Made by a program: the position numbers and the translations under genes. Under the pieces are notes generated by a model that ran no database searches, was not told where the DNA came from, and saw only the letters and a list, made by a program, of their open reading frames with translations. Source: Pseudofrankia coriaricola (lineage in GTDB: Bacteria; Actinomycetota; Actinomycetes; Frankiales; Frankiaceae). Taken from it: a stretch of 39,403 nt of DNA. Positions 26,849-34,853 of the stretch are shown here, in pieces (position 1 is the first letter of the stretch; each line of letters starts with the position of its first letter). The stretch covers positions 1 through 39,403 of the forward strand of contig NZ_MBLO01000231.1 of the NCBI RefSeq assembly GCF_001854805.1, in the 5' to 3' direction.

Positions 26849-27884
26849 GGGAGCCCCTCTTCTTCAGCGCCGCCGCGACCCGCGCGGCGATCAGCCGGTC
26901 GATCCCGATCGCGAGCAGGATCAGCGCGCCGACGATGGCCTGCTGCCAGAACTGGTCGACGCCGAGCACGGGCAGCGCGCTGCCGATCGTCGTGAGCAGC
27001 AGCGCCCCGAGCGCCGCGCCCCACACCGAGCCGCTGCCGCCGAAGATCGCGACACCGCCGACGACGACCGCCGCGACGACGTTCAGCTCGTAGCCGTTGC
27101 CCGCGGCGGCGTCGACCGTGCCGAACCGGGCGGCGAACAGCACGCCGGCCAGGCCCGCGAGGGTGCCGCTGGCGAGGAAGGCGGCCAGCGTGCGCCGGCC
27201 GACCGGGATGCCGGCGAGCCGCGCCCCGTCGGGGCTCGACCCCAGCGCGTAGAGCTGGCGCCCGGCCGGGTAGGACCGCAGCACGACGCCGGCGACGACG
27301 AGCACGGCGACGGCGATGAGCACCAGGTACGGCACGCCGAGCACCGTCGCGGTGCCGAACTTCAGGAAGCCGTCCGGCAGCTCGTCGGCGTTGATCTGGC
27401 TGCCGCCCGCCCACAGGTAGGCGACGCCCCGGTAGGCGTACAGCGTCCCGAGCGTCACCACCAGCGCCGGCACGTCGCCGAACCGGACGAGCAGGCCGTT
27501 GACCAGGCCGCAGCCCGCGCCGACAGCGATCCCGACCAGGACCGCCACGATGATCGGCATGCCGGGATGGTTCATCAGCAGCGTCCCGGCCGCGAACGCG
27601 GACAGGCCGAGCACCGAGCCGACCGACAGGTCGATGTTGCGGGTGATGACGACGATCGTCTGGCCGACCGCGAGCACGCCCAGGATGGCGGCGCCGAGCA
27701 GGATGTCGCGGATCGACTGCGAGTGCACGAAGCTGGGATGGCCGATGGCGGTCACGAGGACCAGCAGCGCCAGCGCCAGCACGATGCTGATCTCGCGCGC
27801 CCGCAGCACCCGCTCCAGTACGGACGTCCGCGCGGGCATCGCGCGCGCCGGCATCGTCCGGACGGAGTCCTCAACGGTGGTCAC
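26838..27884 (-). CDS. rhaP: sugar ABC transporter permease (CUT2)
   Basis: A 348-residue inner-membrane permease paralogous to the next gene. Hydrophobic segments start with ISIVLALALLVLVTAIG. Family motifs are TIVVITRNIDLSVGSVLGLS, PALVVTLGTLYAYRGVAYL and VGGVAIFGGSGSVWGAALG. The GTG at 27884 overlaps the ATPase stop by four bases (GTGA), implying translational coupling. It forms the membrane channel with the second permease, powered by the ATPase encoded upstream. The choice between rhaP and rhaQ is by order only. Confidence 0.92.
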   Translation of the reverse strand: MTTVEDSVRTMPARAMPARTSVLERVLRAREISIVLALALLVLVTAIGHPSFVHSQSIRDILLGAAILGVLAVGQTIVVITRNIDLSVGSVLGLSAFAAGTLLMNHPGMPIIVAVLVGIAVGAGCGLVNGLLVRFGDVPALVVTLGTLYAYRGVAYLWAGGSQINADELPDGFLKFGTATVLGVPYLVLIAVAVLVVAGVVLRSYPAGRQLYALGSSPDGARLAGIPVGRRTLAAFLASGTLAGLAGVLFAARFGTVDAAAGNGYELNVVAAVVVGGVAIFGGSGSVWGAALGALLLTTIGSALPVLGVDQFWQQAIVGALILLAIGIDRLIAARVAAALKKRGSHVR

Positions 27885-29458
27885 AGTGCGACCTCCACGC
27901 CCTTCTCCGCCGGCTGCTCGCCCGCGGCCGAGGTCGCCCCGGTCGTCGCGGCTTCCCGCTTCCGCTGGCCGACAGCGGCGAACATCACGGACTCCTCGGT
28001 GGCGTCCGCGCGGTCGAGCTCGGCGACCAGCCGGCCCTCCCGCATCACCAGCACCCGGTCGGCCAGGCCCAGCACCTCTGGAAGCTCGGACGAGACCATC
28101 AGGACGGCGACGCCGTCCTCGGCGAGACCGGAGATCAGCCGATGCACCTCGGCCTTCGTCCCGACGTCGATGCCGCGGGTCGGCTCGTCCACCATCAGGA
28201 CCCGGGGCAGAGTCGCGAGCCACTTGGCGAGTATGACCTTCTGCTGGTTGCCGCCCGACAGGGTCGACACCGCGTCGGCCAGCCGGCCGTACTTCGTCTG
28301 CAGCCGGGCCGTCCATTCGGCGGCCGCGCGCCGCTCGGCGCCGCCGAAGAGCAGCCCGAGGCGGGCGAGCGCCCCGGAGCGCGGCAGGGTGACGTTGCGG
28401 GCGATCGAGGCGTCCATGACCAGGCCCTGCAGCCGCCGGTCCTCCGGCACCAGCGCGAGCCCCGCGGCCATCGCCGCGCGCGGCGACCCCGCGCGCAGCT
28501 GGCGGCCGTGGACGCGAACGGTGCCCGCGTCGCGGGGGTCGACGCCGAAGACCGCCTGCGCGACCTCGGAACGCCCGGAACCGACCAGGCCGGCGAGTGC
28601 GACGATCTCGCCCGCGCGCACCTGGAAGGAGACATCCCGGAAGACGCCGTCGCGGCGCAGGCCGTCGACCTCCAGCACGACGTCGCCCGGGGTCGTCGAC
28701 CGCCGCGGGTAGAGCGTGGACAGGTCGCGGCCGACCATCCTGCGGACCAGGTCGTCGACGGTCAAGCCGGCGAGCGGGTCCGTCGAGACGTGCCGGCCGT
28801 CGCGCATGACGGTTACCCGCTGGCACAGCGCGGTGATCTCCTCGAACCGGTGCGAGATGAACAGCACGGCGGCGCCCCGGTCGCGCAGCGAGCGAGCGAC
28901 GGTGAACAGGCGCTCGACCTCGACGGTCGACAGCGCGGCCGTCGGCTCGTCCATCACGAGCACGCGGGCGTCCGCGGACAGCGCCTTGGCGATCTCGACG
29001 AGCTGCTGATCGGCGATCGACAGGCCTCGCGCCGGCCGGGCCGGGTCGATGTCCACGCCGAGCCGCTCGAACAGGGCCGTCGCGTCCCGGACCATGCGTG
29101 CCCGGTCGATCGCGTGGAACCGGCCGCGGGGTGGCTTCGCCATCGCGATGTTCTCGGCGACGGACAGGTCGGGGAAGAGCGTGGGCTCCTGGTAGATCAC
29201 CGCGATACCGGCGGCCCTGGCATCGGCGGGGGAGCTCAGCGCGAGCGGGGCGCCGTCCATCTCGATCGTGCCGGTGTCGGGGCGGTGTACCCCGGCGAGC
29301 ATCTTGACGATCGTGGACTTGCCGGCGCCGTTCTCGCCGACCAGGGCGTGCGCCTCGCCTGCGTAGAGAGGGAACGAGACGTCGCGCACCGCGGCGACTG
29401 CCCCGAAGGACTTGGAGACGTCGCGCACCGCTAACAACGGCGCCTGCTCTGCGGGCAT
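27881..29458 (-). CDS. rhaT: sugar ABC transporter ATP-binding protein (CUT2, two NBDs)
   Basis: A 525-residue cytoplasmic ATPase with two fused nucleotide-binding domains, as in ribose/rhamnose importers. NBD1 has Walker A GENGAGKST, the signature-like LSIADQQLVEIAKAL and Walker B VLVMDEPTAAL. NBD2 has a degenerate Walker A (GLVGSGRSE), a canonical signature LSGGNQQKVILAKWL and Walker B VLMVDEPTRGID. The degenerate second site is usual in CUT2 ATPases. It is the first gene of the cluster, with ATG after GAAGGGGTGAG and a LacI-type operator just upstream. It is divergent from the regulator. Confidence 0.94.
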   Translation of the reverse strand: MPAEQAPLLAVRDVSKSFGAVAAVRDVSFPLYAGEAHALVGENGAGKSTIVKMLAGVHRPDTGTIEMDGAPLALSSPADARAAGIAVIYQEPTLFPDLSVAENIAMAKPPRGRFHAIDRARMVRDATALFERLGVDIDPARPARGLSIADQQLVEIAKALSADARVLVMDEPTAALSTVEVERLFTVARSLRDRGAAVLFISHRFEEITALCQRVTVMRDGRHVSTDPLAGLTVDDLVRRMVGRDLSTLYPRRSTTPGDVVLEVDGLRRDGVFRDVSFQVRAGEIVALAGLVGSGRSEVAQAVFGVDPRDAGTVRVHGRQLRAGSPRAAMAAGLALVPEDRRLQGLVMDASIARNVTLPRSGALARLGLLFGGAERRAAAEWTARLQTKYGRLADAVSTLSGGNQQKVILAKWLATLPRVLMVDEPTRGIDVGTKAEVHRLISGLAEDGVAVLMVSSELPEVLGLADRVLVMREGRLVAELDRADATEESVMFAAVGQRKREAATTGATSAAGEQPAEKGVEVAL

Positions 29459-29471
29459 CTCACCCCTTCAA

Positions 29472-29483
29472 TGAAAGGTTTCA
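29472..29483. promoter_or_regulatory. LacI-family operator at the rha promoter
   Basis: The plus strand reads TGAAA-GG-TTTCA within TCAATGAAAGGTTTCAATG. LacI/PurR-type regulators favour palindromes such as TTGAAACGTTTCAA. It lies 14-25 bp upstream of the rhaT start, so a bound repressor would block the operon promoter. The divergent gene encodes a LacI-family protein, the likely ligand. Confidence 0.65.
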
Positions 29484-29637
29484 ATGCTGTGACCAGCGCA
29501 ACTTAGCTGGCGTCCCGAACGGTGTCAAGGTCCGGGTTACTGCCCGGTTGGGCGCTTCGGTTGTGTCGCCGCGGGGGCCGTTCTGTACTATCCGCTCGTC
29601 AGGCGACGTGCATCGGTGCCTCGTCGGCGCGGTGGGG

Positions 29638-29741
29638 TTGGCGCGGTTCCTCGATTCGCGTGCTTCCCCAGCTGGCGTGGTTCCTCGGTTGGCATGGCGC
29701 GGTTGGCACGGTTCCGTTGGCGCAGTTCAGCTGGCACGTTT
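29638..29741. repeat. array of degenerate TGGCGCGGTT boxes
   Basis: About seven variants of TGGC(G/A)(C/T)GGTT occur in roughly 100 bp of the rhaT-rhaR divergent region, for example TTGGCGCGGTT, GCTGGCGTGGTT, TTGGCACGGTT, TTGGCGCAGTT and GCTGGCACGTTT. Spacing is irregular (about 9-33 bp). They may be regulator-binding sites or a degenerate slippage tract. Confidence 0.45.
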
Positions 29742-29760
29742 CAAGGATTCGGGGAGCGGC

Positions 29761-30954
29761 GTGGACGAGGCCGAGCAGGCACCACCCGAGGGCGGCGAGC
29801 GCTCTCGCGTGGCGGCAGCCGTGCCTGCGCGGTCCGCCGTGCCGGCGCAGCCTTCCTCGGCCCGCCTGTCCGGCTCGAGCCCCGTAGCGGGCCGGCCTGT
29901 CGCGGGCACGCCCGTCACGAGTACGGGCCGGGCGGTGAGCGTCAGCCGCGCCGCCGGCATCAAGGAGGTTGCGGCGGCGGCGGCGGTGTCGCTCGGCACG
30001 GTGTCCAATGTCCTGAACCGGCCGCAGCTGGTCAGCCCGCGAACCCGGGCCCGGGTCGAGCGGGCGATGGAGGAACTCGGCTTCGTCCGCAACGAGTCGG
30101 CACGGGCGCTGCGCGCCGGCAGCAGCCGGATCCTCGCCTATGTGATGCTCGACCCGTCGAACCCGTTCTTCACGGACGTCGCCACCGGGATCGAGGAGGT
30201 AGCCGCGGCCGCCGACCTGTCGGTGTTCCTGTGCAACAGCGGCGAGGACGCGGCCCGCGAGGCCCGCTACCTGGACCTGCTCCTGGAGCAGCGCGTCCAG
30301 GGCGTGCTCATCACCCCGGTCGACGCGGTGAACGAACGGCTGCGCACCCTGCCCGCGCGCGGCACCCCGGTCGTGCTCGTCGACCGGGTCGCCGGCGCCG
30401 GCGAAGGCTGCTCGGTGTCCGTCGACGACGTCCTCGGCGGCGAGCTCGCCGCCACCCATCTGCTCGAGCGCGGCCACGAGCGCATCGCGTTCATCGGCGG
30501 TCCGGACACCCTCAACCAGGTCCGCGACCGGCGCGCCGGCGCGCTCCGCGCCCTGGAACGCGCCGGCCTGCCGCCGGACCGGCTGACCGTGCTCGCAACC
30601 GGCGCGCTCACCGTCGCCGAAGGCCGGGGCGCCGCCGAACGGCTCGTCGGTCTGCCCGCCGCGCGCCGTCCCACCGCCGCGTTCTGCGCGAACGACCTGA
30701 TCGCGCTCGGGCTGTTGCAGATGTGCGTGCGCCTCGGCGTCGCCGTCCCCGGGGACTGCGCGATCGTCGGCTACGACGACATCGACTTCGCCGCGGCCGC
30801 CGCCGTCCCGCTTACGTCCGTCCGCCAGCCCCGCTACCTCCTCGGCCGCACCGCCGCCGAACTGCTCCTCGACGAGGCCAACAACCCGGCCCACGAGCAC
30901 CAGGCCGTCCAGTTCACCCCTGAGCTTGCGGCCCGCGCCTCCACCGTCGGCTGA
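29761..30954 (+). CDS. rhaR: LacI-family regulator of the rhamnose cluster
   Basis: A 397-residue repressor. The helix-turn-helix is IKEVAAAAAVSLGTVSNVLN (about residues 67-86), followed by the hinge region and the ligand-binding domain (YVMLDPSNPFFTDVATGIEE, RVQGVLITPVD, FIGGPDTLNQVRDRRAG, FCANDLIALGLLQ, VGYDDIDFA). Divergent orientation from the transporter operon and the palindrome in the shared promoter region imply that it represses the rha/lut cluster and is released by rhamnose or a derivative. The GTG at 29761 has GGGGAG nearby. It gives a 65-residue Pro/Ala/Ser-rich extension before the HTH; a GTG at 29935 would remove most of it. The symbol is functional inference. Confidence 0.88.
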   Translation: MDEAEQAPPEGGERSRVAAAVPARSAVPAQPSSARLSGSSPVAGRPVAGTPVTSTGRAVSVSRAAGIKEVAAAAAVSLGTVSNVLNRPQLVSPRTRARVERAMEELGFVRNESARALRAGSSRILAYVMLDPSNPFFTDVATGIEEVAAAADLSVFLCNSGEDAAREARYLDLLLEQRVQGVLITPVDAVNERLRTLPARGTPVVLVDRVAGAGEGCSVSVDDVLGGELAATHLLERGHERIAFIGGPDTLNQVRDRRAGALRALERAGLPPDRLTVLATGALTVAEGRGAAERLVGLPAARRPTAAFCANDLIALGLLQMCVRLGVAVPGDCAIVGYDDIDFAAAAAVPLTSVRQPRYLLGRTAAELLLDEANNPAHEHQAVQFTPELAARASTVG

Positions 30955-31747
30955 CCGGCGCGGTGAGCGTTCCCGTTGCCGGGTGGGTTTGTCCGTCGAG
31001 GGCGGGACAGGCCTTCGCCCCTGCCCTCCGTGCGTGCCGAGGCCTCGTGGGCCTCGGCCGCCAGCCGGACTGCCCCGGGTCGGTTCAGGAGAGGCAGGTG
31101 GCGGTGCGGGTGCCAAGGCGGCAGGCGGCGCCGGGCGGGGCACTGCCGCCGGCATCGATGCCTTCGCGGAGAGATGCCTTCGCAGACCCACTGGGCACCA
31201 TCCGCGGCGCGCCGCCCGGCCACCCGTTCATACACGTGGCGGGTCTGACAGGTGGACGGGCGTCGGTAACGAACTCGATACCGGCTTTCGTCCGCGAGTT
31301 CGTGGCACGGACAAAAACGACGGCGGATTCTTCAGGAGAAGACCCTCAGACCTCTCCTCGTGCCGGCGGTCCAGCCATTGACAGGCGAACCGCGGGTGTT
31401 CGCCTGCGCCCGGAGCTGGTATCTGCTCGCGGAGTCCACCGGCGGCAGTAGTCACGCTGTGTGACACCAGTGAGGGGCAAAAGGCCCTGTGGGTGACCGT
31501 GTGGCCCATGCATCGCGCCGTCGCGGGGAGTCGGACAACGGCGACATCGGCTGACAAGACCATGCGGGCCCGCGCCGGCCTTGGCCCTTTTCGCTGTCGT
31601 TCGCCCGATCCCCGTGCCCGCCGGGACTTCCGGAATTGTGCGACAGAAAGTGTTCGCCGAAATACATGGCGCGGCATTGCTCCGGGTAGCCTTTCGACCG
31701 GACGGACAGAGAACTCAGGGGACACATCTTGAAAGAGAGGTTCTCCT
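30955..31747. other. intergenic region
   Basis: About 790 bp between the LacI-family gene and the secreted-protein gene. Both strands have open frames, but none has family resemblance or codon bias suggesting a gene. It holds an 8-bp-stem hairpin at 31037-31057 and small inverted repeats (CGAACTCG/CGAGTTCG at 31270-31302; GTCAC/GTGAC near 31452-31466). The promoter of the secreted-protein gene is presumably near 31680-31730. Confidence 0.45.
31037..31057 (+). terminator. possible terminator of the LacI-family gene
   Basis: CCGAGGCC-TCGTG-GGCCTCGG, an 8-bp perfect stem about 80 nt downstream of the regulator's stop codon. Confidence 0.4.
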
Positions 31748-32116
31748 ATGCGAATCCATCGAACGGCAGGGCTTCTGGCTTCCGTTGGAACGGCCGGCGT
31801 GCTGGCCGTGGCGGCGGCGGTGCCGGCAAGCGCGGACCTGAACGATCCGACGGTTACGATCCGGGGCGTCGCGACGTGTGCTGTGGGTGTTCCGACGGCT
31901 GTTTCGATCAACACCGACCCACCGGTCGAGAACCGGACCACCGGGGTCGGGCCGACCGGTGTGTACTCGGTGACCCTGTCCAACGTCCCGCCGTTCGGCA
32001 AGAAGGCCAGGGCGTCGGTCAGCTGCTCGGTTCCCGCCGCCAACTTCCAGAACACCTTCGTCGTGGATCGTCCGCCGGCCCCGGGCGACACCATCCTCAC
32101 CGTGAACCTCGCCTGA
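31748..32116 (+). CDS. small secreted protein of unknown function
   Basis: A 122-residue protein with a Sec signal peptide: positive start MRIHR, hydrophobic core GLLASVGTAGVLAVAAAV, predicted cleavage after ASA. The mature part of about 92 residues is a probable beta-rich domain with two cysteines (VATCAVG and VSCSVPAA) that could form a disulfide. No family was recognised. The ATG at 31748 has GAGAGG eight bases upstream. The gene is monocistronic and ends in a strong terminator. It lies beside another secreted-protein gene (RCC1 repeats) on the opposite strand. Confidence 0.8.
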   Translation: MRIHRTAGLLASVGTAGVLAVAAAVPASADLNDPTVTIRGVATCAVGVPTAVSINTDPPVENRTTGVGPTGVYSVTLSNVPPFGKKARASVSCSVPAANFQNTFVVDRPPAPGDTILTVNLA

Positions 32117-32176
32117 CCTGACCTGACGGAAGATACCTGTTACGTTAGCCGGTTTTCCGTCCGCCCATGATGCGCA

Positions 32177-32211
32177 GAGGCGGCCTTCGCGGCTCCCGCG
32201 AAGGCCGCCTC
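32177..32211 (+). terminator. terminator of the secreted-protein gene
   Basis: A perfect 16-bp stem with a 3-nt loop (CTC), about 60 nt after the stop codon. Confidence 0.78.
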
Positions 32212-32372
32212 GTCGTGCCCCGAACCCACACCGACCGAACTCGTGCCGCCGCGCCGGGTCAGAATCTGCCAGGGTCGGCGGGCCAGAATCCCGGGTGCGG
32301 CGAGAATCCACCGGCTCGCTCGCGCCGGCCGGCGGCGTGGTTTTCGTCGCGGTGGCGTGCCAACCGGGTGAC

Positions 32373-32614
32373 TTACTGGCCGGTCTCGGCGGTGTGCTGC
32401 CCGTAGAGTTCCCGCACCTCGTCCTCGGTGAAGTCACCGAGCCGCAGCGACTCGACTTTCACATTGAACGGGCTCGCCGTGCCCCGACGGTTCGGGTCGC
32501 CACCCGAAGCGGCCTTATAGGCACGTACGTCCGCAGGCCGCAGAGGGCTATTGCGGCGGGGAAATTCGCGGGACGGTCGTTGAAGCCGTCGCGCAGCTGA
32601 CGCAGCGGCCGGTT
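32373..32614 (-). pseudogene. AAA-like ATPase remnant
   Basis: Minus-strand fragments match the middle of the AAA-like ATPase family common in Frankia: NRPLRQLRDGFNDRPANFPA then AIALCGLR in one frame. After a one-base deletion near 32520 the next frame reads DVRAYKAASGGDPNRRGTAS, PFNVKVESLRLGDFTEDEV and RELYGQHTAETGQ, then a TAA stop. No Walker A or B region and no start are present. It is a decayed internal fragment of about 80 codons. Confidence 0.6.
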
Positions 32615-32634
32615 CCCGTCGCGATTCCTGGATT

Positions 32635-32672
32635 CTCGCTGCTACCCGGGTGACAGGCCGGGTAGCAGCGAG
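32635..32672 (-). terminator. RCC1-protein gene terminator
   Basis: A perfect 15-bp stem (CTCGCTGCTACCCGG and its complement) with an 8-nt loop, about 57 nt downstream of the stop at 32729. Confidence 0.75.
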
Positions 32673-32728
32673 TCCGCTGTAGTCATCCGGTCAGCGGGTG
32701 GTGCGCCCGGACGGGTGCGAGGCCCGTC

Positions 32729-33946
32729 TCAGTACACCGCGTACCCGCTGAGGCCGCCGCCGGCGATCGCACTGATGTCGTGCAGGCCGGTGACCTTTGC
32801 CGGGGTCGGGCGGTTGGTGGTGGTGCCGTTCCCAAGCGCGCCGCCGGCGCCGGATCCCCAGGCCCACACAGTGCCGTTACCGCGCAGCGCATACCCGGTG
32901 TAGGCGCCGGCCGCGATGGCGGTGACCCCGGTCAGGCCGGAGACCTGGACCGGGGTCGGGCTGTTCGTCGTGGTGCTGTCACCAAGCTGGCCTTCGTAGT
33001 TGTACCCCCACGCCCAGACCGTGCCGTCCCCGCGCAGCGCATACCCGCTGTTGCTGCCAGCCGCGATGGCGATGATCTGGGTCAGGCCGGCGACCGGCAC
33101 CGGGGTCAGGCTGTTCGTCGTGGTGCCGTCACCAAGCGCGCCGAAGCTGTTGGATCCCCAGGCCCAGACCGTGCCATCACCGCGCAGCGCATATCCCCGG
33201 TACACACCGCCGGCGACGGCGGTCACATCGGTCAGGCCGGAGACCTGCACCGGGGTCAGGCTGTCCGTCGTAGTGCCGTCACCAAGCGCGCCGGCGTTGT
33301 TGAACCCCCAGGCCCAGGCGGTCCCGTCGCTGCGCACCGCGTACCCGGTGTGCAGACCGCCGGCGACGGCGGTCACATCGGTCAGGCCGGAGACCTGGAC
33401 CGGGATCGAACGGTTGATGGTGGTGCCGTCGCCGACGGCGCCGTGGTTGTTCAGCCCCCAGGCCCAGGCGGTCCCGTCGCTGCGCACCGCGTACCCGTTG
33501 TGGGCGCCGGCCCCGACGGCGATCACATCGACCAGGTCGCTGACCTGCACCGGGGTCAGGCGGTCGGTGGTGGTGCCGTCACCGAGCTCGTTGTGTGAGT
33601 TGTCACCCCAGGCCTGGACGGCGCCGTAGGCCATCGCGTACCCGGTGCTCTCGCCGGCCGCGACGGCGGTGATTTCGTCTATGCCCGTGGTCTGGACTGG
33701 CGTCAGGCGGCCCGTGGTGGTGCCGTCGCCGAGCTGGCCCTGGCCGTTGGCGCCCCAGGCCTGTACTGTGCCGGGCCCTGGGAGCCCGCTCTGGCCAGGA
33801 AGCACCAAGGGCGCCGGCGCCGGTTTGTCCCGTGTCAGGACCGCCGGCCCGGTCGTGGCAGCTGTCGCGGCCATGGGTAGGACGATCACCCCTACGGCGG
33901 CCAGCACCGCCGAGCACATCCCTGTTCGCCATTGTCGCTGAGACAT
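32729..33946 (-). CDS. secreted RCC1-repeat beta-propeller protein
   Basis: A 405-residue exported protein. The signal peptide covers about residues 1-30 (hydrophobic VLAAVGVIVLPMAATAA). From about residue 60 there are seven consecutive repeats of about 50 residues, each with a VWAWGxNxxGxLGDGTTT core, a TPVQVSGL turn and an AVAAGxxxGYALRGDG end. Seven such RCC1/BNR-type repeats are enough to close a seven-bladed propeller. Its function is unknown; extracellular binding or adhesion is plausible. The repeats are very similar at DNA level, so copy number could change by recombination. The ATG at 33946 has AAAGAG upstream; an earlier in-frame start would hide the signal peptide. Confidence 0.88.
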   Translation of the reverse strand: MSQRQWRTGMCSAVLAAVGVIVLPMAATAATTGPAVLTRDKPAPAPLVLPGQSGLPGPGTVQAWGANGQGQLGDGTTTGRLTPVQTTGIDEITAVAAGESTGYAMAYGAVQAWGDNSHNELGDGTTTDRLTPVQVSDLVDVIAVGAGAHNGYAVRSDGTAWAWGLNNHGAVGDGTTINRSIPVQVSGLTDVTAVAGGLHTGYAVRSDGTAWAWGFNNAGALGDGTTTDSLTPVQVSGLTDVTAVAGGVYRGYALRGDGTVWAWGSNSFGALGDGTTTNSLTPVPVAGLTQIIAIAAGSNSGYALRGDGTVWAWGYNYEGQLGDSTTTNSPTPVQVSGLTGVTAIAAGAYTGYALRGNGTVWAWGSGAGGALGNGTTTNRPTPAKVTGLHDISAIAGGGLSGYAVY

Positions 33947-33990
33947 GTCTGCTCTTTCTGTCCGAAGGACAGGCCACATCCCCCCGTGGC

Positions 33991-34022
33991 CGCTCTGTGT
34001 GTTACTTCTATTACACAGAGCG
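33991..34022 (-). promoter_or_regulatory. inverted repeat in the RCC1-gene promoter region
   Basis: CGCTCTGTGT and ACACAGAGCG, a perfect 10-bp inverted repeat, flank a 12-nt AT-rich centre that reads AATAGAAGTAAC on the minus strand and contains a TAATAG-like -10. It lies 45 bp upstream of the ATG and is a candidate promoter/operator. Confidence 0.5.
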
Positions 34023-34242
34023 TTGTCGGCGAGCGGATATGTTGACCAGGCGTGCCCGTGTTGCGCCATAGCGTGTCGTCCAGTCGAGGCGAGACGGCCA
34101 GAACCCGACATACGGCCTCCGCCGCGAACGGTCGATGACGCGGCGTGATCGCGTTGAGTCCGGAGGCTCGTCCGGCCAGATGCCGGGGCGGCGGGTTCGC
34201 CCGGCAGGTTCGCAAAGCCGGCCGGTTCGCAAAGAAGGCCTG

Positions 34243-34350
34243 CGTCTCGACGAAGCGGAGGACGTCGCAAGTCTCGCGGACATCATCCGCTCGAAAGGGA
34301 CCGCAGGCCGGGCGAAGGACCTCATCCTGCCGCCGATCCGCTGTGAGTGA
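34243..34350 (+). pseudogene. nucleotidyltransferase C-terminal fragment
   Basis: A plus-strand frame ends with DEAEDVASLADIIRSKGTAG then RAKDLI and a TGA at 34348. This matches the end of small nucleotidyltransferases (AbiEii- or antitoxin-like), where VASLxDIIRSKxxAxRPKDLxxLP is typical. The upstream catalytic part is missing. The fragment's end runs into the 71-bp repeat. Confidence 0.45.
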
Positions 34351-34416
34351 TCCTGGGGACAACGGCCGCCGGGTGTGCGAAGGAAGATCATTTTCGCACA
34401 CTCTTTGGCCCTCTAG
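34346..34416 (+). repeat. 71-bp direct repeat, copy 1
   Basis: Identical to 36199-36269 at 70 of 71 positions. It holds a hairpin with a 9-bp stem (GTGTGCGAA with TTCGCACAC) around GGAAGATCATT, then CTCTTTGGCCCTCTAG. It begins in the last codon of the nucleotidyltransferase fragment. Confidence 0.9.
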
Positions 34417-34853
34417 GCGGCTGACCAGCTCGCACGACAGCACGACGACTACGCCCTGAGCGTGGACGCCCTCCAGGTCGACCTTCCCCCCAGGAACCGA
34501 CAGCTAGAGCTGGCACCGGAGCAAATCAAACGTCGCCCGTACGTACTATTTCTGTGGAAGCGACGCCACAGCAGCCCGGCGCGGGCATATGACCCGAGTC
34601 ACCATTTGCTATGCAGTTCGTCGTTTCGCTGCGGCCGCGGCCACTGCCGACCTCGGCCATCTGGTCGCGGTCATGGCGCGATCATGCCGGACCCCGGCCT
34701 CCGTACCCGGACTTGTCCTGATCCCGACACCTCGACCCCAGGTCCGGGACGCGAACGTGCAGGTGGCCGATGGGACGGGCATGGGTGTGGCTCGCGCCGC
34801 ATCAGGGCGTCGTCGGTTGTCCAGGGCCGGCGGGTGGGGCTGAATGAGGCGGC
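34417..34853. other. intergenic region
   Basis: About 440 bp upstream of the amidohydrolase. An open frame from 34462 has no recognisable family and unconvincing codon use. No promoter elements were confidently identified. Confidence 0.4.

Noticed and set aside
30963-31451. A plus-strand open frame in the gap after the LacI-family gene
   Set aside because: No recognisable domain, poor ribosome-binding site, and three overlapping frames of similar quality. Treated as non-coding.
32780-33750. Regularly spaced repeats as a CRISPR-like array
   Set aside because: The 150-bp period is in frame and encodes RCC1 repeats in a protein with a signal peptide.
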